Shown here: in pieces, positions 1 to 7,529 of the stretch
Layout: each line of letters starts with the position of its first letter
Position numbering within the stretch: the stretch's first letter is position 1
Assembly (NCBI RefSeq): GCF_003026285.1
Contig: NZ_PYOD01000003.1
Span: forward strand, 310,001 to 374,000
Source of the DNA: Photobacterium profundum
GTDB taxonomy: Bacteria; Pseudomonadota; Gammaproteobacteria; Enterobacterales; Vibrionaceae
Reading direction: 5' to 3'
DNA: 64,000 nucleotides
Program-made: the position numbers and the translations under genes
Notes under the pieces: generated by a model
Seen by the model: the letters and a program-made list of their open reading frames with translations, nothing else
Told to the model about the DNA's origin: nothing
The model's database searches: none

Positions 1-1
1 G

Positions 2-325
2 TACTTGAAGCTCAATGGTGGCGAAAATGAGTTTAATGAACAAGAGCTTTTTTCTGGTGTTGAGTTCGCTAACCATAGAAAGAATGAATGCCTGTATGTT
101 GACTGGCAAGAGGGTGGCTTTGTTAGTCCGTCTCAATTGATCACGAAAGAACTTTCACATAGAAACTTGAACATTGCTGGTATTAAAGTAACTCATTTAT
201 CGGAGCAATTACTAAAGCTAAATAAGCTTTTAGAACTTGATAGGAAATCAGTTCAAGCATTATTTGGTAAAGAATTTCTCGAAGATCCGAAGGGGTTCAT
301 GTTTGAGAGATGCGGATTAAAATAA
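2..325 (+). CDS. Hypothetical cassette protein, 5' end outside the window
   Basis: The reading frame is open from the first bases and stops at TAA 323-325, directly before an attC site, so this is the end of an integron cassette gene whose start lies upstream. The visible 107 residues are hydrophilic, without membrane segments or a motif I recognise. A TTG at position 5 could be taken as a start but has no ribosome site in view. Function unknown. Confidence 0.6.
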   Translation, partial: YLKLNGGENEFNEQELFSGVEFANHRKNECLYVDWQEGGFVSPSQLITKELSHRNLNIAGIKVTHLSEQLLKLNKLLELDRKSVQALFGKEFLEDPKGFMFERCGLK

Positions 326-430
326 ACATAACAAAAACATCAAGTTGACGCGTTACACTCGGCGGTTTTGGTTTGGAGTTCGGTGCGCTTGGTAGGTTCA
401 TCGTGGCGCAACTTATGTTAAGCGTTATGT
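326..430 (+). repeat. attC site (cassette 1)
   Basis: Starts with the R''-type core ACATAAC (326-332) and ends with the R'-type core GTTATGT (424-430). Between them are imperfect complementary arms (TCAAGTTGAC, ACTCGGCGGTTTTGG, GGTGCGCTTGG / GGCGCAACTTATG). The tail GTTATGT belongs to the next cassette, whose own attC begins with the complementary ACATAAC. Confidence 0.9.
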
Positions 431-498
431 ACCAGAGTACCCCACGTTTTGTAGATGTTAAAATATAGTCGGTAAAATTACATATAAAAAGGATAAAT

Positions 499-1002
499 AT
501 GAAAGACTTGATAAAAACAATTGATGAGTATAAAAAATGGAAATCATCTATTCGAAATATTCTCGATGAAAATTACAATGAAATAGTCGGATTTATAGTA
601 GATGCTTATGGATATAACAATCTAATCGCGTTAAAAACATCACAAAACAATAGTATGCTTGGTGGTCAGCCACAAACAATGCTACTGAAAGGTATAGTAA
701 TTAATCAAGATCCAGTTACAGGTCATAGTTTATTATGGTATTTCCAAGATAATTACTTCTACTTAATAGAAAGGAATTCAGACAATACTCTTTTAAATGT
801 AAGGCCACAGTTTTTTGACCAAAATAATGCATTTCAAAATGCACCTTCTGTTCGAGCTAAGTTCGAGAATGATGTTGACTTCATGGTAGCTCTTTTTGAA
901 CATTCTGATGAAATAGTAAAGATCTTGAAGCAGAGGATGGAGAAAATAATACCTAAAGATGCAGAAAGTATGATTAAAAAATTTCACGAAGCCGCACAAT
1001 AG
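499..1002 (+). CDS. Hypothetical cassette protein, 167 aa
   Basis: ATG at 499 is preceded by AAAAGGATAAAT, a good ribosome site. The product is soluble, about 167 residues, with mixed alpha/beta character and no signal peptide or transmembrane segment. No family recognised. The gene is the only one in cassette 2; its stop lies 2 bp before the attC. An antisense frame over its 3' half (793-1008) is a shadow. Function unknown. Confidence 0.75.
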   Translation: MKDLIKTIDEYKKWKSSIRNILDENYNEIVGFIVDAYGYNNLIALKTSQNNSMLGGQPQTMLLKGIVINQDPVTGHSLLWYFQDNYFYLIERNSDNTLLNVRPQFFDQNNAFQNAPSVRAKFENDVDFMVALFEHSDEIVKILKQRMEKIIPKDAESMIKKFHEAAQ

Positions 1003-1004
1003 GT

Positions 1005-1110
1005 ACATAACAAGGCAATCAAGTGTGACGCGTTACACTCGGCGGTTTTGGTAAGGAGTCCGGTGTGCTTTGTTGGTTCAGTGGGGCGCACCTTATTGCA
1101 GGCGTTAGGT
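1005..1110 (+). repeat. attC site (cassette 2)
   Basis: Core boxes ACATAAC (1005-1011) and GTTAGGT (1104-1110), with the same internal arms as the other short-class attC sites of this array. The first box is complementary to GTTATGT at 424-430, which confirms where the cassette starts. Confidence 0.9.
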
Positions 1111-1124
1111 GCTATGGAGGAAAA

Positions 1125-1400
1125 ATGAAACTAAAGAATCTTGATAGACAAATTAGCATGTTGTGTCCAACTTGCGGCTGTAAGGACTTTTCATTCGATG
1201 AACATGACGAGAATGGGCTTGTTACCTGTACTCAATGTGAACGCCAGTTGACTCGTAGTGATCTCCTAACTGAAAACTCCGAGCTAATAGCAGAAAATCA
1301 AAACGAGATCGCTAAAGAAGCAAAAAAGCAGATTGAAGCGGAAATGAAAAAAATGCTCAAAAATGCATTCAAAGGAAGCAAAAACATCAAGATTAGATAA
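1125..1400 (+). CDS. Small zinc-ribbon cassette protein
   Basis: ATG at 1125 is chosen because GGAGG lies 6 bp upstream; the longer frame beginning at 1065 would start inside the attC. The 91-residue product has CPTCGC near residue 13 and CTQC near residue 36, a C2-C2 zinc ribbon, followed by a highly charged helical tail rich in Glu and Lys. It is the first gene of a two-gene cassette, 14 bp before the next gene. A nucleic-acid-binding or adaptor role is possible, but the function is unknown. Confidence 0.7.
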   Translation: MKLKNLDRQISMLCPTCGCKDFSFDEHDENGLVTCTQCERQLTRSDLLTENSELIAENQNEIAKEAKKQIEAEMKKMLKNAFKGSKNIKIR

Positions 1401-1414
1401 AGGGTATTAGTAGT

Positions 1415-1876
1415 ATGGATTTTGGTGACGGTGTTGCGTTAATAGCTTTGGGGCTTTCCACTTATGCTACATGGCGCACGATACAGTTTAATAAAAGGCA
1501 AGACTCTTTAGTGGAAACTCAGAATAAGCTCAATGAGTTGCTTTTAGCTAAAGAAACTGAAGAAGTTCTCGATGATCGTAAAGCAGACTTGGGTGCGTCA
1601 ATCATCAAGTTGGGAAATCACAAATATCGGCTTAAAGTTTGGAATAAAGGAAATGCTGATGCCAAAAATGTAACTGTAGAATTTCCTGACGGTAATCATT
1701 TAATCCCTGACTCAGAACTGCAAAGCAAGCTCCCTTACGAATCGTTGGAGAAACATGCATCTATCGAATTAATAGCTTCAGTACATATGCAGACACCAAG
1801 CAAGCATAAGTTGAAACTTTGTTGGTCTGATGAGCATAGAAACAAGAATGAAAAGCTTGTTTTTCCAACACTTTAG
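1415..1876 (+). CDS. Membrane-anchored hypothetical cassette protein, 153 aa
   Basis: ATG at 1415 follows a weak ribosome site. Residues about 5-22 form one hydrophobic segment, then a helical stretch of about 40 charged residues, then a beta-rich domain reading like an extracellular or immunoglobulin-like fold (VWNKGNADAKNVTVEF). No attC separates it from the zinc-ribbon gene, so both move as one cassette. The same plan (N-terminal membrane segment plus beta-rich domain) recurs in the next cassette. No family recognised. Confidence 0.7.
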   Translation: MDFGDGVALIALGLSTYATWRTIQFNKRQDSLVETQNKLNELLLAKETEEVLDDRKADLGASIIKLGNHKYRLKVWNKGNADAKNVTVEFPDGNHLIPDSELQSKLPYESLEKHASIELIASVHMQTPSKHKLKLCWSDEHRNKNEKLVFPTL

Positions 1877-1881
1877 AACGC

Positions 1882-2004
1882 ACCTAAAGCCATCAATACG
1901 ACCACCAACGCTCGGCATTCTAGGTAAGGATTGGCTTTAGTATTTTCGGTGGTCTTATCAACATTATCGTAATGCGTTGTGGCGTATTATGGCAGGCGTT
2001 AGGC
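1882..2004 (+). repeat. attC site (cassette 3), first core box mutated
   Basis: Longer-class attC (about 123 bp) ending in GTTAGGC (1998-2004). The first core reads ACCTAAA (1882-1888) where ACCTAAC would be complementary to the GTTAGGT that opens the cassette. Loss of the C of the AAC triplet probably weakens recombination at this site. Confidence 0.75.
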
Positions 2005-2028
2005 ATTTACACGTTAGTAGGAGGTATT

Positions 2029-2787
2029 GTGCCAAATCCAGAAGTATCATTTTTTACTGACCCTAAAGTATGGTCAGTTGTTATTGCTGCGTTAGCAGTT
2101 GTTCTTTCTCAATTTCCACCAATATATCAATTAATACGAAGAGGTAAGCTTGAGTTAGATGTGTACGAGAAAGCACATATTACTCATTCTCTTGGGAATC
2201 CTAACCTTCAATTCCATTTAATTTTGAATAATGTTGGTGGTAGGGCCGTAACTGTAAAAAGCATTGAAGCAGAAGTTAAACTTGAATCAGAACCAACAAA
2301 TATAATTAAGGCTCAAAACTTTATTAAAAGTAATGAATCAAATGGGCAAGTACTATTAACTAAATTTAAGCTTAAGTCAGGCGAGGAATGGGCTCATCTA
2401 ACTAACTTTTTTAATGATTTCGCAAAATCAGAAGAAAAGAAGTCAAAATTATTCTCTAAGCGTGCAAGAGATGAGCTTACTGAAAAATTTAAAGTCAAAA
2501 ACTCGACTCAAGAAATGGTAGAACTTGAAGAAGATTTAGTTAATGAAATTCAATCTTTTTTTGACGACAAGTTCATATGGCAGCATGGCGAATACATAAT
2601 CAATATAGTTGTGAAGTGTACTGATGAGAAGCAAAACATAAGTAAAAAGTTTCGTTTTACTCTATTTGAATCAGATTCTGATGAATTGAGAGAGTATTCT
2701 CAAAAGTATAAATATGGTGAAGGTATCATTTTCCCATCGAAGACCGATGTTGGAGTTGTAACAAAACTCAATGAAATCAATGCCTAA
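2029..2787 (+). CDS. Membrane-anchored hypothetical cassette protein, 252 aa
   Basis: GTG at 2029 is preferred: GGAGGT lies 5 bp upstream, and the longer frame from 1972 starts within the attC. Residues about 13-30 form a hydrophobic helix followed by a basic RRGK motif, then a cytoplasmic domain beginning LELDVYEKAHITHS with beta strands and a long charged helix. No family recognised. The stop codon TAA (2785-2787) overlaps the first core of the attC, so gene and recombination site are fused end to end. Confidence 0.75.
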   Translation: MPNPEVSFFTDPKVWSVVIAALAVVLSQFPPIYQLIRRGKLELDVYEKAHITHSLGNPNLQFHLILNNVGGRAVTVKSIEAEVKLESEPTNIIKAQNFIKSNESNGQVLLTKFKLKSGEEWAHLTNFFNDFAKSEEKKSKLFSKRARDELTEKFKVKNSTQEMVELEEDLVNEIQSFFDDKFIWQHGEYIINIVVKCTDEKQNISKKFRFTLFESDSDELREYSQKYKYGEGIIFPSKTDVGVVTKLNEINA

Positions 2788-2901
2788 CAAAGGCATCAAG
2801 GTGACACGTTACACTCGGCGGTTTTGGTTTGAAGTTCAGTGCGCTTGGTGAGTTCGGTGATGGTGCACCTTATGCCCAGCGCTGGCGGATCCCCACATAA
2901 T

Positions 2902-4137
2902 TTACGCACGATAACTGTTCCTCGCCATTAGAATTAGGGTGCATTGCGCCCAACGTATTGCTGATTCGTTGATGTGATATTCCAGCCGTCGGAAGACCTC
3001 TTTTCCTAGCCTAACAAATGATAAAACTCGTCGGTCTTTTACTGAGTTTGCCTGAAAATGACGGTGCCAACCGTTATGCTCTGCAATTATCCCAAACCAC
3101 CAATAGACCATAAAAGCGAGCAGTCCAATGAGTAGTAAAATATCGAACCGTTTAGGATCATGGGTTCGGCTTTGGCGTAAGCCAAAACCGTATTGCGGAC
3201 TTTTTAAGTCACGGAACGTTTCTTCAATTTGCATACGTTTGGTGTAGAGCCTGACGATACATCGAGATGAAAATATATTTGTTGGGATATTAGTCGCCAG
3301 CAACCAAGGTTCTAGTGCTGACTTCTTATGGACGGCTTGAGCGGAAAAATGCTCTCGGCCTTTTGGTCGGTCTTTACGTTTTTTAGGTGTTTGTTTTTTA
3401 TAGAGATGAAGATGACATTGTAATCGCTTTCGCTTGGCTAGCTGTGTGAATCCGATATATTTAGGTTTGCTATTCGCTTTATTAAACAACTGCTTGATGT
3501 GTTGCCATTGGTTTTTTATTAAGACGTTTACGTCTCCTCTGACACGTCCAAGATAACACCAACCCATGTCGTTAACCTGTCTAAACCAAGTATTACGAAA
3601 GCCAGCATCAGTCATGATGATGGGGATGACATGCGAAGGTAAAACAGCTTTGAAATTATCGAGAAACTGCTGATGACTGCGCGGAGAATTGTAGTTTTTA
3701 AAAGTAAAAGTAAAAGTAAAAGTTTGCTCGAAAAGCGTAATAGAACGTCCTTCGACAGAAATAGAAGCTCTTAGTACCATGAGTCGTTCGTATTCGCGAA
3801 TATCAGCCCAATCGACTAAGACAATAGGTTGTGGATTGACCGAACAATATTGATGACAGTGCCAACGATAAATATCGAGTCTGTCGTGATGCAGGTGATT
3901 GTTACCTAATAAACGGTCAACGCGCTTAATACAATGTTTCGTTTTGGCCTTTGAAGGAAGCGAACGCCCAAGCAAAGTAAGCGTAAGTGCATCATTGCTA
4001 AGCAATGCTTGCACAGAGTCCATGAGTGATTTGAGTCTCTTTTTGTGAATGTTAGGGCATTGATTTTCCAGCGACTCGTGTAGTATTTGAATATCACGCA
4101 CCTTGCTTCCAATCTTTTGTGTTTGTGGTGAATTCAT
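2902..4137 (-). CDS. IS4-family transposase
   Basis: A 411-residue DDE transposase. Visible catalytic signature: first Asp in VLVDWADI (about residue 108), second Asp in MTDAGFRNTW, and the IS4 Y-R-E-K motif in YTKRMQIEETFRDLK, where Y-2-R-3-E-6-K spacing is exact. The frame is uninterrupted, so the enzyme may be active. Odd feature: a Thr-Phe run (TFTFTFTF) encoded by four tandem copies of a 6 bp unit at 3700-3723, probably replication slippage. Confidence 0.9.
   Translation of the reverse strand: MNSPQTQKIGSKVRDIQILHESLENQCPNIHKKRLKSLMDSVQALLSNDALTLTLLGRSLPSKAKTKHCIKRVDRLLGNNHLHHDRLDIYRWHCHQYCSVNPQPIVLVDWADIREYERLMVLRASISVEGRSITLFEQTFTFTFTFKNYNSPRSHQQFLDNFKAVLPSHVIPIIMTDAGFRNTWFRQVNDMGWCYLGRVRGDVNVLIKNQWQHIKQLFNKANSKPKYIGFTQLAKRKRLQCHLHLYKKQTPKKRKDRPKGREHFSAQAVHKKSALEPWLLATNIPTNIFSSRCIVRLYTKRMQIEETFRDLKSPQYGFGLRQSRTHDPKRFDILLLIGLLAFMVYWWFGIIAEHNGWHRHFQANSVKDRRVLSFVRLGKEVFRRLEYHINESAIRWAQCTLILMARNSYRA
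3700..3723. repeat. Tandem hexanucleotide (AAAAGT x4) inside the transposase gene
   Basis: Four in-frame copies of AAAAGT add Thr-Phe pairs to the transposase without breaking the frame. The derivative element at 4890-5112 lacks this region, so ancestral copy number cannot be judged here. Confidence 0.9.
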
Positions 4138-4233
4138 TAGATCAGAAGGTAAGGTGCGTGTCTACTTATTGAACTACAAAGGTATTTTGTGGGGATTCGT
4201 AAGTGCCCGCCGTTATAGCTCAGGAGATAAAAT

Positions 4234-4776
4234 TTGGATCAAGACGTGCAATCTACATTAATGGATTTTATTCCAATAATTGCCGCAGTAGTTGGGGCTA
4301 TAGGTGCTTTGTTTGGTGTCATTGTCACAAGCATAGTTAATCATCATCGATTAAAGCTTGAATATAAAAACAATTTAAAGCTCAAAAATATCGAATTTAA
4401 ACGGGTGAAATTAGAAGAACTTCATTTGCTTTTTCAAAAGTGGGAAATTGACCTTCAAGGTTTGTGTTTAGTATTTATACCCGTCTATAAAGGTTCAAAT
4501 ACAGCTGAAAATGCCATGAGACTTTCAACTGATAATCGTCTTCAAGAGAGGGGGGATTACCAAAAACTACAAACAATACTCCAACTTTATTTTCCGGAGT
4601 TAATGGATGATTTTTCTCAAATGTTAAAGCTCCGTGATGGTGTTCTAGAGTATTGTCGTGATAAGAGAAGCTTTAAACGTCCAAAACTAGATGAACTTAT
4701 TAAAGCTCAAGAGGCTTTCGATGAAGAAGCTAAAACGTTTAAGGGACTGATGGCGCAACAGGCAAGTGAGCTATAA
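4234..4776 (+). CDS. Membrane-anchored hypothetical cassette protein, 180 aa
   Basis: TTG at 4234 is taken as start because AGGAGA lies 6 bp upstream; an ATG at 4261 has no comparable site. Residues about 12-35 are a glycine/alanine/valine-rich transmembrane helix, followed by a basic HHRLKLEYK segment and a predominantly helical cytoplasmic domain. No family recognised. TAA overlaps the first attC core (CTATAAC). Confidence 0.7.
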   Translation: MDQDVQSTLMDFIPIIAAVVGAIGALFGVIVTSIVNHHRLKLEYKNNLKLKNIEFKRVKLEELHLLFQKWEIDLQGLCLVFIPVYKGSNTAENAMRLSTDNRLQERGDYQKLQTILQLYFPELMDDFSQMLKLRDGVLEYCRDKRSFKRPKLDELIKAQEAFDEEAKTFKGLMAQQASEL

Positions 4777-5127
4777 CAAATGCATCAACACGATTTGCTA
4801 CATTCGGCATTCTAGATTTCTTTGGGTTTCTCATATTAAGTGGTAAATTTAAGCTTAATCTGCATGGTAGCAAACGTGTTATGCCGGCGCTGGGGAATCC
4901 CCACAAAATCATGAATAATTACCACCAATTAGGTTTGTTATATATGTTGATTTACTTGGCTCATGGTGTTGATTGTCCGAAGGTTAGTGTAATGTTTGAA
5001 CATTAAGCAACTTGCTTTTGAATTTTTGTATTTGGAGCGAATTCATTAGATTTATAGACAAGCTTTGTGTCTACTTATTGAACTACAAAGGTATTTTGTG
5101 GGGATTCGTAAGATGCCGGCGTTATGT
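4771..5127 (+). repeat. attC site (cassette 5), split by a 223 bp IS derivative
   Basis: Begins with CTATAAC (4771-4777), complementary to GTTATAG of the preceding boundary, and ends with GTTATGT (5121-5127). A non-autonomous element sits at 4890-5112, flanked by perfect 9 bp duplications ATGCCGGCG. Without the insertion this would be a longer-class attC of about 125 bp with the arms CACGATTTGCTAC / GTAGCAAACGTG. Confidence 0.85.
4890..5112 (-). mobile_element. Non-autonomous, internally deleted IS4-family derivative (MITE-like)
   Basis: Inverted ends share GAATCCCCACAAAAT, and target duplications ATGCCGGCG flank both sides exactly (4881-4889 and 5113-5121). The right 70 bp match the full IS at 2882-4203, including the start of the transposase gene: about 20 codons beginning MNSLQIQK correspond to MNSPQTQK of the intact copy and then hit a stop. 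It differs from the neighbouring copy at many bases, so it came from a related element rather than from this copy directly. It probably depends on a transposase supplied in trans. Confidence 0.88.
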
Positions 5128-5164
5128 GAAAATCTTAAACTTTTATAATTAGGTATATCCAATA

Positions 5165-5620
5165 ATGAATAGTCCACTTTCAAGTAAATCGATAACATTT
5201 ATCAAATCTTTACATGCTTTATCTAAAACCTCAAAAATTATTCTTTTTATTACGATTTCTTTAATCTTTTCGTTGCATATGATTTTATCTGTTTGGTTTA
5301 AAGATTTTACGTGGTTAGCTGCATTTGGTGCTCTTTTATCAATATTTGGTTTATTAACATCGTTTTCTTATTCTTTTCCATTAGTGAAAGTTAATCCAAG
5401 AGATCTTGATGAAACCCAAAAGGGAGAGATATATTTTCGAGGAGGGAGTGCATTAGCTGAAATAATTGAGGGCAAAAAGGAAATAGATAAAATTAAGGAA
5501 TCAAATATTAACTCTGCTTTAGAAAAGTATCGTAATATATCGTTATATTTTATTTTAACAGTTTTAGGTACTCTTATTTGGGCGTATGCAGGTTTTCTTA
5601 ATCTTGTACTTTATAAGTGA
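5165..5620 (+). CDS. Integral membrane hypothetical cassette protein, 151 aa
   Basis: ATG at 5165 follows a weak AGGTATATCC site. Three hydrophobic segments are visible: about residues 22-48, 51-70 and 128-149, with a soluble loop between the second and third carrying EIIEGKKEIDKIKES. No family recognised. The attC starts about 38 bp after the stop. Confidence 0.7.
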   Translation: MNSPLSSKSITFIKSLHALSKTSKIILFITISLIFSLHMILSVWFKDFTWLAAFGALLSIFGLLTSFSYSFPLVKVNPRDLDETQKGEIYFRGGSALAEIIEGKKEIDKIKESNINSALEKYRNISLYFILTVLGTLIWAYAGFLNLVLYK

Positions 5621-5657
5621 AATTAAGGTAATTGTTACAACTTAGCAAGCTGATTTC

Positions 5658-5784
5658 ACATAACAAATGCATCAACACGATTTGCTACACTCGGCGTTGT
5701 CAGTTTGCCTTTAGTCTCAGTGATTAAGGCGTTAAAATTCAGCTAAGTCTGTATCGTAGCAAACGAGTTATGCAGGCGTTAGTC
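5658..5784 (+). repeat. attC site (cassette 6)
   Basis: Longer-class attC (127 bp): ACATAAC (5658-5664) to GTTAGTC (5778-5784), with outer arms CACGATTTGCTAC / GTAGCAAACGAG. First core is complementary to GTTATGT at 5121-5127. Confidence 0.9.
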
Positions 5785-5799
5785 GTCATGAGGATTAAA

Positions 5800-6213
5800 A
5801 TGGAATTTGAGTTAGATTTGGCTCCGACAGAAGAAAATATCAATGAAATACGTAATGGTTTAGTTGAGCATAACTCTCCATTTTTAACTGATATTGACCG
5901 TAGGAAAGTGGCTTATTATGCGATTGATGGCGAGAGCAAAGTAGCAGGGATTACTGCCGAATTTTTTGGAAGTTGGCTTTTGATAAACTTCCTGTGGGTT
6001 GATAAGACTATTCGTGGTCGAGGAACAGGAAGTGAGTTAATGGCAAAGCTTGAGAGCTATGCAATGTCACAAGGTTGCCATTCGTCAATGGTTGATACCT
6101 TTAGTTTTCAAGCAAAACCGTTTTATGACAAATTAGGCTATGAGTGCCAGATGACGTTGGATAACTATCCGACCTCGCATTCTCGTTACTTTTTCACGAA
6201 GCAATTGAAGTAG
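5800..6213 (+). CDS. GNAT-family N-acetyltransferase
   Basis: ATG at 5800 is chosen over ATG 5788 because GAGGA lies just upstream of the former. The 137-residue product has the acetyl-CoA-binding signature VDKTIRGRGTGSELMAKLE (about residues 67-85), matching the R/Q-x-x-G-x-G/A motif A of the Gcn5-related superfamily, followed by a strand and a C-terminal FYDKLGYE typical of motif B. The substrate cannot be told from sequence; small GNAT enzymes in cassettes act on antibiotics, metabolites, toxins or proteins. Cytoplasmic. Confidence 0.88.
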   Translation: MEFELDLAPTEENINEIRNGLVEHNSPFLTDIDRRKVAYYAIDGESKVAGITAEFFGSWLLINFLWVDKTIRGRGTGSELMAKLESYAMSQGCHSSMVDTFSFQAKPFYDKLGYECQMTLDNYPTSHSRYFFTKQLK

Positions 6214-6215
6214 GC

Positions 6216-6339
6216 GTCTAACAAACAATTTAACCTGACTTGCAACGCGTGGCAGTTTACTCCTAATCAGTTTTAGTGATTAAGGCACAATGCAGAACCT
6301 ATGTATTGCGTTGCTGCGCAAGTTAATTGGGCGTTAGCA
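6216..6339 (+). repeat. attC site (cassette 7)
   Basis: GTCTAAC (6216-6222) to GTTAGCA (6333-6339), 124 bp, with inner arms CTTGCAACGCG / GCGTTGCTGCGCAAG. The first core differs by one base from the complement of the cassette's opening GTTAGTC. Confidence 0.85.
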
Positions 6340-6355
6340 CTCATTGGAGTATAAA

Positions 6356-7393
6356 TTGACAGCAGGATATAAGTTTGGAGATATCCAAAATCAGCTCTAT
6401 GAATTAGCTGATGAACTTGATGATATTTCAAGTGAAAAGTTGACTGAAATATCAAAGTCTATTGCGGAGCCAATGCTTAAAAACTATCTAAGCTCTTCAT
6501 CTCAAAGCTATCAAGATGCACTGCTAGAAAGGCGTGAGTTTGAGTCTCGTAATGTGGATAAGTGGGAACAAGCATTTAGTCTGTTCGACAGTTATATACA
6601 ATTGGTATTTGAGGTTGTTTCCGAATACAGAAAACATAATGAAGCTTCTGCCGAAAAAGCTGAAGACCATCAGTTCATAGCGTTAATTCAACTCCATGCA
6701 AAAGCAATACTTGTGGCTCGTGAAACTCAAGCTTTAGTTTCTGCGGGGTTTGCGGACGGTGCACTGGCTCGTTGGCGTACATCACATGAGTTAGCTGTTT
6801 GTGCTAGAGCTATTGCGTTGTCCAAAGAATCGGGTTTTAGATTTTTGTTGTCTGAGCATGTAAAAAATGCCAATGGTATGCGCTGTTTCGAAGAGTATCA
6901 TCAGCGTCTAAATCATGCCCCGTTTACTAAAGAAATGCGGGATTTAAACTTGCTTAGAGAAACTGAAGCATTAGTTATTCTCGGTAAGGACTATGCTAAG
7001 AAAGGCGACTATGAATGGGCTAGGCCCTTAGCCACCGATAACGGTATTCCGAAAAAGAAGCGCATATCATTAAAGACGCTAGAAGAGTTAGTTGGTCTCG
7101 ACCATTATCGCCCATATTTCTCTTGGGCATGTGAGAAAAACCACGCTCCATCTAAAGTGAACTATGCAAACTTGGGTACAAGTTGTAGCGAGCAAAATCC
7201 ACTATTTTTAGTTGGCGCTAGTAGTTTTGGTCAATTGGAACCTATCGACTGCACTGCATTGTCGCTACTTTTTACTACAATAGCGTGCTTAACACCGTAT
7301 CCAAGTATCGACACTATTGTTTTCAACCATGTGCTTTCTGACTTCGCAACACAAGTTTCACAAGCGTGTATTGCTGTTGAAAAAGAGTGCTAA
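6356..7393 (+). CDS. DUF5677-like cassette protein
   Basis: TTG at 6356 is chosen (GGAG 5 bp upstream); a TTG at 6344 is alternative. The protein is about 345 residues, all-helical, with a central block LIQLHAKAILVARE...GALARWRTSHELAV (about residues 118-150) that resembles the conserved core of DUF5677 proteins. That family is of unknown function and frequent in mobile and defence-rich regions; the match is from memory of its RWR-hE core. No catalytic residues can be assigned. TAA overlaps the attC core. Confidence 0.7.
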   Translation: MTAGYKFGDIQNQLYELADELDDISSEKLTEISKSIAEPMLKNYLSSSSQSYQDALLERREFESRNVDKWEQAFSLFDSYIQLVFEVVSEYRKHNEASAEKAEDHQFIALIQLHAKAILVARETQALVSAGFADGALARWRTSHELAVCARAIALSKESGFRFLLSEHVKNANGMRCFEEYHQRLNHAPFTKEMRDLNLLRETEALVILGKDYAKKGDYEWARPLATDNGIPKKKRISLKTLEELVGLDHYRPYFSWACEKNHAPSKVNYANLGTSCSEQNPLFLVGASSFGQLEPIDCTALSLLFTTIACLTPYPSIDTIVFNHVLSDFATQVSQACIAVEKEC

Positions 7394-7513
7394 CAAAGCA
7401 TTTAAGAGTGATTCCCAACGCTTGGCATTTTTCATTCCATTGTTGGGTATTGTGTTTACGGTGGTATGGTTAAGTTTAGTGGTAGCGTTGAGCACACCTT
7501 AATGCGGCTAAAT
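7388..7513 (+). repeat. attC site (cassette 8), terminal core mutated
   Basis: Starts TGCTAAC (7388-7394), complementary to GTTAGCA. The terminal core reads GCTAAAT (7507-7513); the next cassette's own attC starts with ATTTAAC, so the original was GTTAAAT and a T-to-C change has occurred after insertion. This removes the GTT triplet at the crossover. Confidence 0.8.
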
Positions 7514-7529
7514 GTGCTAAGGAGTTTCA

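Larger units (their letters stand above)
2882..4203 (-). mobile_element. IS4-family insertion sequence, 1322 bp, apparently intact
   Basis: Ends are imperfect inverted repeats: the left end contains GATCCCCACATAAT, the right end, read inward, contains GAATCCCCACAAAAT. Flanking 9-mers TGCCCAGCG and TGCCCGCCG match at 7 of 9 bases, consistent with a 9 bp target duplication that has diverged. One transposase gene fills the element on the minus strand. Length, duplication size and single gene fit the IS10-like group of IS4. The element lies in an attC just before its terminal core. Confidence 0.85.
2782..4218 (+). repeat. attC site (cassette 4), split by an IS4-family insertion
   Basis: The left part runs from GCCTAAC (2782-2788), complementary to GTTAGGC of the previous boundary, to TGCCCAGCG at 2873-2881. 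The right part is TGCCCGCCG (4204-4212) overlapping the terminal core GTTATAG (4212-4218). The intervening 1322 bp is an insertion sequence. The site is expected to be inactive while interrupted. Confidence 0.8.
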
